This document shows, piece by piece, positions 56,276 to 64,000 of a stretch of DNA of 64,000 bases. The position numbers were made by a program, and so were the translations under genes. The notes under the pieces are model-generated. The model worked only from the letters and a program-made list of their open reading frames with translations, had not been told where the DNA came from and ran no database searches. This stretch comes from Methylotenera versatilis 7 (GTDB taxonomy: Bacteria; Pseudomonadota; Gammaproteobacteria; Burkholderiales; Methylophilaceae), in assembly GCF_000799165.1 (NCBI RefSeq), contig NZ_JUGF01000001.1, positions 558,001-622,000 on the forward strand. Reading direction: 5' to 3'. Within the stretch, counting starts at the first letter, position 1; every line of letters begins with the position of its first letter.

Positions 56276-58588
56276 TTAAACCACTACGATATCGCTTGCT
56301 GTAAAGGTGGTCACACCCAACAACTGCGCAATATTCACAGCCGCACCTGCGCCATTACCATCCGCATCATAACTAAGCATTTTTGTTGTGGTGTTAAACA
56401 AAATATAGTCATTTGCATCTAGCGCCGTTGCACCAGCACCTACCACTAAGTTTGCACCTGAGAAACCAGCCAATAGTGCCGCAAACTGATCAGTATGCAA
56501 CTCAATTTTGTCGGTACCATGTAAGAAGTCAGTAATGGTATCAACGCCAGTTAAATTAAACGCTGTATCAGTATAAGTTTGCACAGTGGTAGATGAACCA
56601 GTGATGATTTGCTCATGCACTTTACCAAATACAAACTTATCAGCACCGCCGCCGCCAGTTAACGTATCATTACCACCATTGCCAACAAAAACATCAGCTT
56701 TAGTCGTACCAATAAATGTCTGGTTATCTGCATTACCTTCAAAACGTAGGCCATTTTTTGTCACGCCAGAAGCATCAATCACCACATTATTGATTGTTCC
56801 GCCGTTGTTACCCAATGTATTTGAAAGGTTTGAAACAGAACTATTTGCCCGATGGTAGTAATGATCATTCAACATTTGCAGCGCAGTGTCTTCAACATTC
56901 AAGCGACCTACTGTACCGCCAACCTGCACCACTTCCATTGACTTAAAGTTAGCATCGTTAAGCACAACTGTACCGTTAGTTTGGTTGTTAGCACCAATGC
57001 CCGTAGTAACACGCAATGTATCGATACCCGCACCACCAACGATTAAGTCATGGTTAGCGCCAGTTGCAATCCACTCTTTGTTACCATCATCCGCTTTAGA
57101 TGTTGTGCCTTGCACACCACTACCAAAGCCGCCGATGATGAAAATATCATTACCATCTTCACCATACAACTTATCGGCACCACCGTGACCAATCAACACA
57201 TCGTTACCGCCACCGCCGTAATAAGTGTCATCACCTAAACGCATCGTTGCATAGTCCACACCATCGCTGCCATACACCGTTTCACTGGCACCTGCAGATT
57301 CATTGGCACCATCAATACGTGTATAGCTACCAGCCTCACCTTCACTTGCATCGTAAATCATGTCTACATTGTGGAAAAGATTGGCGACTGAGTAGTCGTC
57401 AAACTGTAAGGATGCCGCTTCATACTCCACTTCAGTAGCACCAACGATGCTAGCATCTGGTTCAAACTCTACCTCTTCAAACTCCAACTCAATCGTAACA
57501 GTTTCTTTGGGGCCGCCGGCAACACCATAAATGTGTGTACCAGGGTTCAAGAAGCCAAGACTTAATGATTCACCATTAGCCTCAAGCTGTTCCGCAGACA
57601 GCGTGATATTGACACCACTGGCAAGCTCAATACGCTCAATACCCCTAAAAACAAGCGATTCTCCGAATTCGCCACTTTCTGTAAATTGAAGAGTATCTAC
57701 CGCATTGTATCCAGCAATCGTAGTGGCAAAAGTGCTGATAGCACTAGAGCCGGGGCGAGTAACAATATTCAGGCGAACATCCGTTTCAATTTCCTGAGAT
57801 TGTTCAACATCTTCGATTTCAACTGTTTCATTAGTAACGGTGTCAAATACAACTAGCTCTTCTTCCTCTTCACCGCCCTCCTCTTCTTCTTCACCTTCAA
57901 GCTCTGAAACATTGATATATCTAGCAATCTCACCTGTATTATCTAAGCCTGAGACACCGCCTGAAATAAAAGTTATGCCTTCAAACTCATCACCAATTAT
58001 AAAGCTATCATTACCGCTTCCACCGAGTAATACATCATTAGAAGTCACTAAAAATAGGTTGCCATTAACAGATTCATCTCCAGCTGTACTGCCACCGCCA
58101 TCAATAAAATCTGCACCATCACCACCATACAATATATCGTCCCCATCACCAGCGTAGATACTATCGTCCCCAGCATCACCGCTGATGATGTCGTTACCAC
58201 TACCAGCGTAAATGGTATCAACGCCATTACCACCTGATACAATGTTGTTGCCATCACCTGCAAAGATAAAATCATCTCCATCACCACCCGAGATTAAATC
58301 ATTGCCAGAACCAGCTGAGATAGAGTCGTTACCGGCACCACCATCGATAATGTTATTACCAATATCCGTTACACCATCACCAGTTGAAATAAAATCATCG
58401 CCATCACCACCTGATAGATAGTCATTACCCAGTCCGCCGACAAGATAATCATTGCCGCCTTTACCAAAAATAATATCGTTACCCGCACCGCCGTCAATTA
58501 TGTTATCTAGCGTATTACCCTCGACATAATCATCACTTGATGTACCTGTATAGTCAGTTTCTGTAGCATTAAATATTTTTATAGCCAT
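56276..58588 (-). CDS. RTX calcium-binding protein, probable type I secretion substrate
   Basis: 770 residues and no signal peptide. AGGAG precedes the ATG. The first 180 residues are a nearly continuous array of RTX nonapeptides (GGxGxDxUx, e.g. GGAGNDIIFGKGGNDYLVGG). An acidic linker with Glu runs follows (near 230-245). Two further short RTX blocks lie near residue 475 and near 645. The C-terminus (VDTITDFLHGTDKIEL ... FTASDIVVV) is a classical uncleaved type I secretion signal: hydrophobic end preceded by DxI. No catalytic domain is recognised, so a surface or S-layer-like or matrix role is as likely as an enzyme. It lies beside the exporter genes. Confidence 0.92.
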   Translation of the reverse strand: MAIKIFNATETDYTGTSSDDYVEGNTLDNIIDGGAGNDIIFGKGGNDYLVGGLGNDYLSGGDGDDFISTGDGVTDIGNNIIDGGAGNDSISAGSGNDLISGGDGDDFIFAGDGNNIVSGGNGVDTIYAGSGNDIISGDAGDDSIYAGDGDDILYGGDGADFIDGGGSTAGDESVNGNLFLVTSNDVLLGGSGNDSFIIGDEFEGITFISGGVSGLDNTGEIARYINVSELEGEEEEEGGEEEEELVVFDTVTNETVEIEDVEQSQEIETDVRLNIVTRPGSSAISTFATTIAGYNAVDTLQFTESGEFGESLVFRGIERIELASGVNITLSAEQLEANGESLSLGFLNPGTHIYGVAGGPKETVTIELEFEEVEFEPDASIVGATEVEYEAASLQFDDYSVANLFHNVDMIYDASEGEAGSYTRIDGANESAGASETVYGSDGVDYATMRLGDDTYYGGGGNDVLIGHGGADKLYGEDGNDIFIIGGFGSGVQGTTSKADDGNKEWIATGANHDLIVGGAGIDTLRVTTGIGANNQTNGTVVLNDANFKSMEVVQVGGTVGRLNVEDTALQMLNDHYYHRANSSVSNLSNTLGNNGGTINNVVIDASGVTKNGLRFEGNADNQTFIGTTKADVFVGNGGNDTLTGGGGADKFVFGKVHEQIITGSSTTVQTYTDTAFNLTGVDTITDFLHGTDKIELHTDQFAALLAGFSGANLVVGAGATALDANDYILFNTTTKMLSYDADGNGAGAAVNIAQLLGVTTFTASDIVVV

Positions 58589-58650
58589 TTTATTACTCCT
58601 GATAGATTAAATTATCTAATTGCACCAATTTATTAACATTTATAAAATAA

Positions 58651-58679
58651 GCCCAAGTAAGAAATTTGCTTACTTAGGC
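58651..58679 (-). terminator. Rho-independent terminator after the first paralog
   Basis: GCCCAAGTAAG (58651-58661) and CTTACTTAGGC (58669-58679) pair with one mismatch around a 7-base loop; a T-rich stretch follows on the - strand. It separates the gene ending at 58694 from the RTX gene. Confidence 0.75.
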
Positions 58680-58693
58680 ATTTAAATTACAAA

Positions 58694-59722
58694 TTAAAAT
58701 GGCACTACCGGCGTTGGTAAAACCGCAGCCCCTGTATTAGCCGGGGTATATCCAGTTAGACCAAACTCTCTGAAACCATTAACTCCACCACCAGAAGCCG
58801 GTTCTTGATAAGATTGGCGTACACGTACTGCATTTGCGCTAGAGACCAAAGTTCCAGTTGCAGCACAAGTGCTATGTACATATAACCAAGGTGAACTAGC
58901 AGTGCTCGTTCCGTCATCGTCTAATGCATTAACATCTAGTGTGAAATTCACCCAGTTATCATCTAAAGAAGCTGATTGCTCACCAGCTGTTGGAGTACCA
59001 CCAGGTGCAGCATTAAGACCGTTAATAGATAACGTAAATGCAGGGGTAGTCAATGGTAATGCTACATATCCAGTGTTGGGACCAGCTGACCATAATGGAG
59101 TCGCTCTATGTTGCACTGCAGTAAAAGTTAGTCCTGCACGATAAACCTTGCTAGCTGAGGCTATATGCCTCCAATACCCAGCATCTACTGCGCGACCAGT
59201 AAATCCACCAAGGGCAATATCGTTAAATTCCATAGTTTGAGTACCTGCTACTCCAGCCAAATAATCATTTAATGTATTAACAATTTGGAAACCATATACA
59301 CACTCCCCCAAAGAAGCATTACGCCAGACACGACTAGTATAGTTAGCTACAGTTACGCCATTTTCAGTAATGCTGCCAGTAGTAGAGGCTGTTTGACCAG
59401 CACCACCCCAGCCTGCTGCATTGTAGGGAGATGGTGGTAATGACGCGTTGCCACCAGTTGGTCCCGCAGTATCACCAAGATTTGCATCTGTGTTGTTTTG
59501 TACAAAAGGCTGAAAGGCGCCTGAACCAAAGTTTTCATAAGGCCAAAAGATTTTATAGGCGGTAGTGCCCAGAGGCTGCGCAACAGCTGGATTGGTAGGA
59601 GCGGTGGCCGTAGTAGCCGTGCCGGCAGCAGGTAAATCAACAAATGGTGCAACAGCTAAAGCATGCACAGACGCAAAACCTAATGTACTCAATACTGCAA
59701 GTTTAATTAATGAATTTTTCAT
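58694..59722 (-). CDS. Secreted protein of unknown function, tandem paralog 1
   Basis: 342 residues from ATG 59722, which has GGAG about 10 bases upstream. A Sec signal peptide (cleaved near VHALA|V) is followed by a Pro/Ala/Thr-rich mature start and a region very similar to the neighbouring gene: YKIFWPYENFGSG, QPFVQNNTDANLGDTAG, NYTSRVWRNASLGECVYGFQIVN, AVQHRATPLWSAGPN. The mature part has several conserved Trp, Asn and Gly and few charges, suggesting a beta-rich extracellular protein. No PEP-CTERM or LPXTG end is seen (ends PTPVVPF). Not recognised. It could be cargo of the neighbouring type II-like machine. Confidence 0.75.
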   Translation of the reverse strand: MKNSLIKLAVLSTLGFASVHALAVAPFVDLPAAGTATTATAPTNPAVAQPLGTTAYKIFWPYENFGSGAFQPFVQNNTDANLGDTAGPTGGNASLPPSPYNAAGWGGAGQTASTTGSITENGVTVANYTSRVWRNASLGECVYGFQIVNTLNDYLAGVAGTQTMEFNDIALGGFTGRAVDAGYWRHIASASKVYRAGLTFTAVQHRATPLWSAGPNTGYVALPLTTPAFTLSINGLNAAPGGTPTAGEQSASLDDNWVNFTLDVNALDDDGTSTASSPWLYVHSTCAATGTLVSSANAVRVRQSYQEPASGGGVNGFREFGLTGYTPANTGAAVLPTPVVPF

Positions 59723-59815
59723 CTTCTTCTCCATAAGAGTTAAAATATGCAGGCATTTGTGGCTGCCTGCGTCACCAATTCTCCTCAATCTTTGATTAGC
59801 GCCTTGTAAGTACTA
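59723..59815 (-). ncRNA. Conserved leader of paralog 1
   Basis: The untranslated region shares long blocks with the leader at 60885-60990, including GACGCAGGCAGCC (- strand of 59761-59773). A perfect hairpin GCAGGCA (59749-59755)/TGCCTGC (59764-59770) lies just upstream of the ribosome-binding site. It may be a structured leader. Function unknown. Confidence 0.4.
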
Positions 59816-59864
59816 AATAGATTTAGGTTGAATTCTTTTATTGGGCAGTTGCAAATGCCATTGT

Positions 59865-60884
59865 TTAATAAGGATTAACTGGTGCAGGCAACACAGCAGC
59901 ACCATTGTTGGCTGGCGTATATCCTGTTACACCAAACTCCCTGAAGCCATCCACTGCACCACCTTGATAAGACTGACGCACACGTACAGCGTTTGGGCTA
60001 GAAACTAACGCACCGGTAGGCGCACAAGAGCTATGTACATACAACCAAGGTGAGCTTGATCTATGGAAGCCTTCATCGTGATATGCAAAAATATCCAGTG
60101 TGAAATTTACCCAGTTATCATTTAAAGATGCTGATTGCTGAGCTACTGTGGGGGATCCACCAGAAGTTGTATTAATGCCATTTATCGATAATGAAAATGC
60201 AGGTGTAGTCAATGGCAAAGCTACATATCCATTATTCGGCCCTGCTGACCATAGTGGAGTGGCTCTATGTTGCACTGCAGTATAAGTTAGCCCAGCACGA
60301 TATACTGGACTGACTCCTGCGATCGCATGTCTCCAATATGCAGCATCTACTGTACGACCTGAAAATCCTCCAAGAGCAATATCGTTAAATTTAATGAATT
60401 GATTACCGGGCACTCCAGGCAAATAATCATTTAACACATTAACGATTTGGAAACCATATACGCACTGACCTAAAGAAGCATTACGCCAGACACGGCTAGT
60501 GTAGTTAGCGACAATTACGCCATTTTCAGTAATACTGCCAGCGGTAGAGGCAGTATTACTTGCACCACCCCAGCCTGCAGTGTTATAGGGCGATGGTGAT
60601 AAGGTTGCATTACCACCCGTTGGGCCAGCAGTATCACCAAGACTTGCATCTGTATTATTTTGAACAAAAGGCTGATAGATGCCAGATCCAAAGTTTTCAT
60701 AGCGCCAAAATATTTTATAAGCAGTAGTCCCTAAAGGTTGTGCTACAGCTGGGAACGTAGGTGCTGTAGACGATGTTGCAGTTCCAGAAGCGGGCAAATC
60801 AACGAAAGGCGCGAGTGCATATGTGTGCATCGACATTAAAGCCAGCGCACCAATTACCGCAGCTTTTATTAATGAACTTCTCAT
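59865..60884 (-). CDS. Secreted protein of unknown function, tandem paralog 2
   Basis: 339 residues with GGAG ahead of the ATG. A Sec signal peptide (cleaved near MHTYALA|P) is followed by a mature sequence closely matching the gene at 58694 along its whole length; differences concentrate in loops (e.g. IFAYHDEGFHRSSSPW against VNALDDDGTSTASSPW). The two are clearly a recent tandem duplication, each with its own leader. The same conserved Cys positions (GQCVYG, SSCAPTG) could form a disulfide. The product is unrecognised; abundant surface protein or matrix component is possible. Confidence 0.75.
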   Translation of the reverse strand: MRSSLIKAAVIGALALMSMHTYALAPFVDLPASGTATSSTAPTFPAVAQPLGTTAYKIFWRYENFGSGIYQPFVQNNTDASLGDTAGPTGGNATLSPSPYNTAGWGGASNTASTAGSITENGVIVANYTSRVWRNASLGQCVYGFQIVNVLNDYLPGVPGNQFIKFNDIALGGFSGRTVDAAYWRHAIAGVSPVYRAGLTYTAVQHRATPLWSAGPNNGYVALPLTTPAFSLSINGINTTSGGSPTVAQQSASLNDNWVNFTLDIFAYHDEGFHRSSSPWLYVHSSCAPTGALVSSPNAVRVRQSYQGGAVDGFREFGVTGYTPANNGAAVLPAPVNPY

Positions 60885-60990
60885 TTTTATTCTCCACTAA
60901 ACTTAAATAAGCAGGTAATTTTTGGCTGCCTGCGTCGCCAATTTACCTCAGTCTTTATTAGTACTTGCAAGTGCTAAACTAGATTTCGGT
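60885..60990 (-). ncRNA. Conserved leader of paralog 2
   Basis: It shares the GACGCAGGCAGCC block with the leader at 59723-59815. Two alternative hairpins are possible: GCAGG (60911-60915) with CCTGC (60929-60933), or AGGTAA (60913-60918) with TTACCT (60943-60948) plus TTGGC (60922-60926) with GCCAA (60937-60941). They exclude each other, as in switch-type leaders. Function unknown. Confidence 0.4.
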
Positions 60991-61038
60991 TAATTTTTTA
61001 CTGCACTTATAAATACCGCAATATTTTCTGATGCTTTA

Positions 61039-64000
61039 TTAATTAATGGCCATGCTGTCTTCTCTTACAATAAGCCAGCGGCCATTTCTATTTTCTAAAT
61101 CCACAATCTTTCTTACCGCGTCCTGTTTGGTATCAACCGTTATAGTTTGTGTAAACATTGCTAATGCGCGGTTGCCATCTGGCTTGATACTTAAGTAAGA
61201 AATATTGATAGCAGAACTGGTATCTTTGCTAATTTCGGCCTTGCGTTTACCCTCCCATTGCTGACGGCTGCTGCCGTCTGGTGCAGTAAAATCTGCAGCG
61301 TAGCTATTAAAGTAAATATCAAGATTTTTATTCGTTAAGGCAGTTGCCCAGGTTTTAATTGTGCTATCAATGGCCTGTTGATTAGCATCTAGCGTATTGC
61401 TTTCCTGATTAAACTCGGCTTCGGCTTGCATGGCTTGATTGATTGCTACGATATCTTTTTCTGATGCGCCCACTTTTTGCTCTGGTGCTTTTTTGGCCGC
61501 ATTTTTAGCCAGTTTAGCTTTCGCATCTTTAATGTATCTCGGTGCCTGGTCAAAGTCGTAACGAACATTTAAAGTCATGGTTTGACCTAGATATTTGTCG
61601 CGTAGCTCTGCATCATAGCTGGTGAGCAAGGTGAGTTGGTCATTTTCATCATCGCCAGTCAAGCGCACGCTTCCACCTAAAAGCAAGCTATTACGATCAG
61701 GGTTTAAGCCAGGACTGATAAAGCGCGTGCCACCAAATACAAATCGTGCACTGCTGTCTTGTGCAACATCACCAAACTCATGACGGTATAATCCGTGTAG
61801 TTCTAACTCAGCAGCCCAATCTTTTTCTTGCAGGCTATAGATAACCTTGCCACCTAAACCACCACGGATAGAATCGAAACTGCGACTATTTATCTGCAAA
61901 TTAATCGGCGAATCTGCCTGTGTAAATACAGGCAGACCATTTTGAATCAGTTGTACAGGTGGGGAAGAGCCTGGTACTGTAGCAATTCTAGAGTCCCTAC
62001 CTTTTTCGGTATACCCGCTCTCTTTTAAACGCATGTAATCTAACGATACAACAGGCACAAAGCTTAGATTATCGTCCAGCAATATCGGCATACCTGCATC
62101 TACCCTACCGGATAACTGCCAACTATCATGCTGACCAATTGCGGTGTATTGCAATAAATTACGGCTGGTTTCATAGGTATTGCGGCCTATACCCAACATA
62201 CCGTTAACATACCAGTCATCCATGGCCCAGCTGCCATAGGTGGCAACTAAATAACTGTTGATATCGTTACGGTTGTTAGCGGTATAACCTGTGTTGGATA
62301 CATTGCCACGTGTAAACGCTGCTGCAAAACCCAGTCTCTGGTTGCCGGCATCATCCATGGATTTATCTGCGCCAAAGGCAAAACCAGCAGCAGAGCTGGT
62401 GTAGCCATCCACACCTTTTAAACGCTCTTGCAGGCCACGGTCACCAAAACCCTGCATCCAAACAGCTTTGCCTTGAATGGCATTGTTTCCAATCCCATTC
62501 ACATCACCATTGGCAGCTACATTTGCTGGCTCAGGTCTTGTGGGCAAATAATTGCTTAGCATGCGCGTTTCTAAAATATTGAATACTTTATCCGTATTGC
62601 CTTGCACCATACGGAAAGCGCCATCGTTGATTTCAGGGCGCAGACGTTCTGCGGTACCAATTAAATTATTGCCTTTTACTCGTAACAACTCAGTTTGCAA
62701 CTCAACAGGCAATACTGCATTACCTGTGTAATTAAAGACAGCATCCAGCGCATTACTGGCCGCTTGTGTCACCTGCCCTTTTAAAAAGCTGGGGATACCA
62801 ATTGTGGCGGTCAGCAATAAATTATCTCCCACCAGACTAGGCAGGAATTGTAAAAAGCCTGGTGATTGCACGATAGGAATTCCAGAAACATTGGTGGCAG
62901 CGACAAAACTGAAACCTTTATCAATTTTTTCATCAAAAAATGCAGAAGGTATCAAAATGGAAGCCGGGTCAAAGGTGGTGACACCAGTAGCATTTAATTG
63001 GCCTTGTTGAAGATTACTCACAGTCATAAATAAAGCGGAACCCGCTTCCATATTGGCATTACCATCAACATTCAAGGTTGCGCGGCCTAAATTAAGTTTG
63101 CCTTGATTGATTAAGTTTCCAGTAATTGAGCCAATACTATCTGTACTCGCTGGAGATATTGTGCCTGTCCAATTAGCTCCAGAACCAATGATGACGCGAC
63201 TTGCAGTCAGCACTCCATTTAGTTGAGAATTTCTTGTTCCTAAGCTTCCATCTGTATTGATGAAAGTCCCTTCTTGACCACTTAATAAGTTTATATCTCC
63301 AGTCACACTAAAGTTACCGTTTAATTGCGTGGGTGTACCCGTTACGTTCATTGTAGTAAATCCACTCACACTGCCAAAGCTCGGGCAAGGGGTCATAGTA
63401 GAGCATGCAGAGTCCACATTTAAATTAAGTACATTATTGCCAAGACCGTTGGCTGTAATACTGCCATTTATAGCTTTACTCACATTTACCGTGTTTACAG
63501 CACCTGCAACATCGTTAATCGTGACAGGGTTAAATATAGAATCTGTATTGAGTGTAAATGTGCGATCACCATGCACAAGATATAGTGTGGTGGAAATACC
63601 TCCGCTGACATTGGTCACCGCACTATCGGTTTGGTCAACGTTAATAGCACCTAATATAAGACCATTAGCAGTTACAGGATGATTAATGACATGATTACCA
63701 GAGCCTAAATAAGCGTTAGTAAATGTGCCATTGATAATACTGTTTCTAGGCCCTACATCGTCTTGCGTGAAAGCAACTGCTAAGCCAGATAAAGCTTGTG
63801 CTTCTGTTAATAATATGTTGCGATCTACCACATATAAATCACCGGCATTAGCATTAAATACCGTAGTGCCTGCCGTCACATTGGTGGCATATTGCGTACC
63901 ATCTTGCACAAGCGGAGCTGTAAAACCGCCTCCACCAAAGCTAACTACTTTACTAATATATGATGGCACTACGCCAACACCATTTCTAACAGTCTCAAAT
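61039..64000 (-). CDS. Autotransporter with NTF2-like domain after the beta-barrel (5' end outside window)
   Basis: The frame is open through the window edge, so the N-terminus, including the signal peptide, is missing; about 986 codons are visible. From the edge: a beta-helix passenger with repeated short strands and many Asn, Gly and Thr; a junction helix region (LQTELLRVKGNNLIGTAERLRPEINDGAF); then an autotransporter barrel from about AVWMQGFGDRGLQ ending in MTLNVRYDF (near 61552). Normally the protein would end there. Here about 170 residues follow: a Lys/Ala-rich helix and a domain WATALTNKNLDIYFNSYAADF ... NRNGRWLIVREDS that fits the NTF2-like/Cds6 type. The barrel-end Phe is therefore internal. 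Confidence 0.85.
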   Translation of the reverse strand, partial: FETVRNGVGVVPSYISKVVSFGGGGFTAPLVQDGTQYATNVTAGTTVFNANAGDLYVVDRNILLTEAQALSGLAVAFTQDDVGPRNSIINGTFTNAYLGSGNHVINHPVTANGLILGAINVDQTDSAVTNVSGGISTTLYLVHGDRTFTLNTDSIFNPVTINDVAGAVNTVNVSKAINGSITANGLGNNVLNLNVDSACSTMTPCPSFGSVSGFTTMNVTGTPTQLNGNFSVTGDINLLSGQEGTFINTDGSLGTRNSQLNGVLTASRVIIGSGANWTGTISPASTDSIGSITGNLINQGKLNLGRATLNVDGNANMEAGSALFMTVSNLQQGQLNATGVTTFDPASILIPSAFFDEKIDKGFSFVAATNVSGIPIVQSPGFLQFLPSLVGDNLLLTATIGIPSFLKGQVTQAASNALDAVFNYTGNAVLPVELQTELLRVKGNNLIGTAERLRPEINDGAFRMVQGNTDKVFNILETRMLSNYLPTRPEPANVAANGDVNGIGNNAIQGKAVWMQGFGDRGLQERLKGVDGYTSSAAGFAFGADKSMDDAGNQRLGFAAAFTRGNVSNTGYTANNRNDINSYLVATYGSWAMDDWYVNGMLGIGRNTYETSRNLLQYTAIGQHDSWQLSGRVDAGMPILLDDNLSFVPVVSLDYMRLKESGYTEKGRDSRIATVPGSSPPVQLIQNGLPVFTQADSPINLQINSRSFDSIRGGLGGKVIYSLQEKDWAAELELHGLYRHEFGDVAQDSSARFVFGGTRFISPGLNPDRNSLLLGGSVRLTGDDENDQLTLLTSYDAELRDKYLGQTMTLNVRYDFDQAPRYIKDAKAKLAKNAAKKAPEQKVGASEKDIVAINQAMQAEAEFNQESNTLDANQQAIDSTIKTWATALTNKNLDIYFNSYAADFTAPDGSSRQQWEGKRKAEISKDTSSAINISYLSIKPDGNRALAMFTQTITVDTKQDAVRKIVDLENRNGRWLIVREDSMAIN

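Noticed and set aside
57840-58421. Serine/proline-rich + strand frames and apparent DNA tandem repeats (CRISPR-like spacing)
   Set aside because: The periodicity comes from RTX nonapeptide codons on the - strand; units are about 27 bases, not palindromic repeats with unique spacers.
59723-60990. GEMM (c-di-GMP-I) riboswitch in the duplicated leaders
   Set aside because: GACGCA..GCCA resembles part of that motif, but the second conserved half and tetraloop receptor are not seen, so the class was not assigned.

Overview
The window looks like a chromosomal segment of a betaproteobacterial methylotroph, most likely of the Methylophilaceae (Methylotenera-like). The reasons are the mltG-tmk-holB-pilZ-tatD and zipA-ligA-smc housekeeping order, a complete mxaRSACKL accessory cluster for methanol dehydrogenase maturation, msrPQ, and fairly AT-rich coding sequence. 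No similarity search was run; all family calls come from motifs, lengths and gene order.

Layout. 1-5.3 kb (+): end of an upstream gene, then mltG, tmk, holB, pilZ, tatD, a PhnP-like metallo-hydrolase and a small secreted BamE-like protein. 5.3-11.6 kb: a marR regulator divergent from a three-gene RND efflux operon (adaptor, pump, outer membrane channel), separated by two large perfect inverted repeats. 11.7-13.9 kb (-): relA with a degenerate hydrolase domain. 13.9-17.6 kb: an AT-rich accessory patch of unrecognised genes, with a family of short repeats and a tiny gene family partly in pieces. 17.7-22.2 kb (-): a large AsmA/DUF748-type protein and a zinc alcohol dehydrogenase. 22.5-27.8 kb (-): mxaRSACKL as one overlapping operon. 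27.9-29.4 kb (+): an orphan membrane protein and a TetR regulator. 29.4-39.3 kb (-): msrQ, msrP, a TPR protein, ligA, zipA and smc. 39.4-40.3 kb (+): queF, tRNA-Ala(GGC), tRNA-Glu(TTC).

40.4-64 kb (all -) is a secretion region. One uninterrupted run of genes (56129 down to 40364) joins a type I secretion system (two different ABC ATPase genes, HlyD-type adaptor, TolC-type channel) to a type II secretion/type IV pilus hybrid machine (GspG, GspF, GspE, PilM/N/O/P-like proteins, secretin, three more pseudopilin-like proteins). Upstream lie an RTX calcium-binding protein (probable type I substrate), two tandem paralogous Sec-exported proteins with duplicated structured leaders (possible substrates of the type II-like machine), and an autotransporter running off the window edge that carries an NTF2-like domain after its beta-barrel.

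Main points for follow-up: the fused T1SS/T2SS operon with its nearby candidate cargo, the barrel-plus-tail autotransporter, the duplicated leaders, the repeat-bearing orphan island at 14.9-17.5 kb, the MarR operator pair at 5783-5863, and the mxa accessory operon without mxaFJGI beside it.
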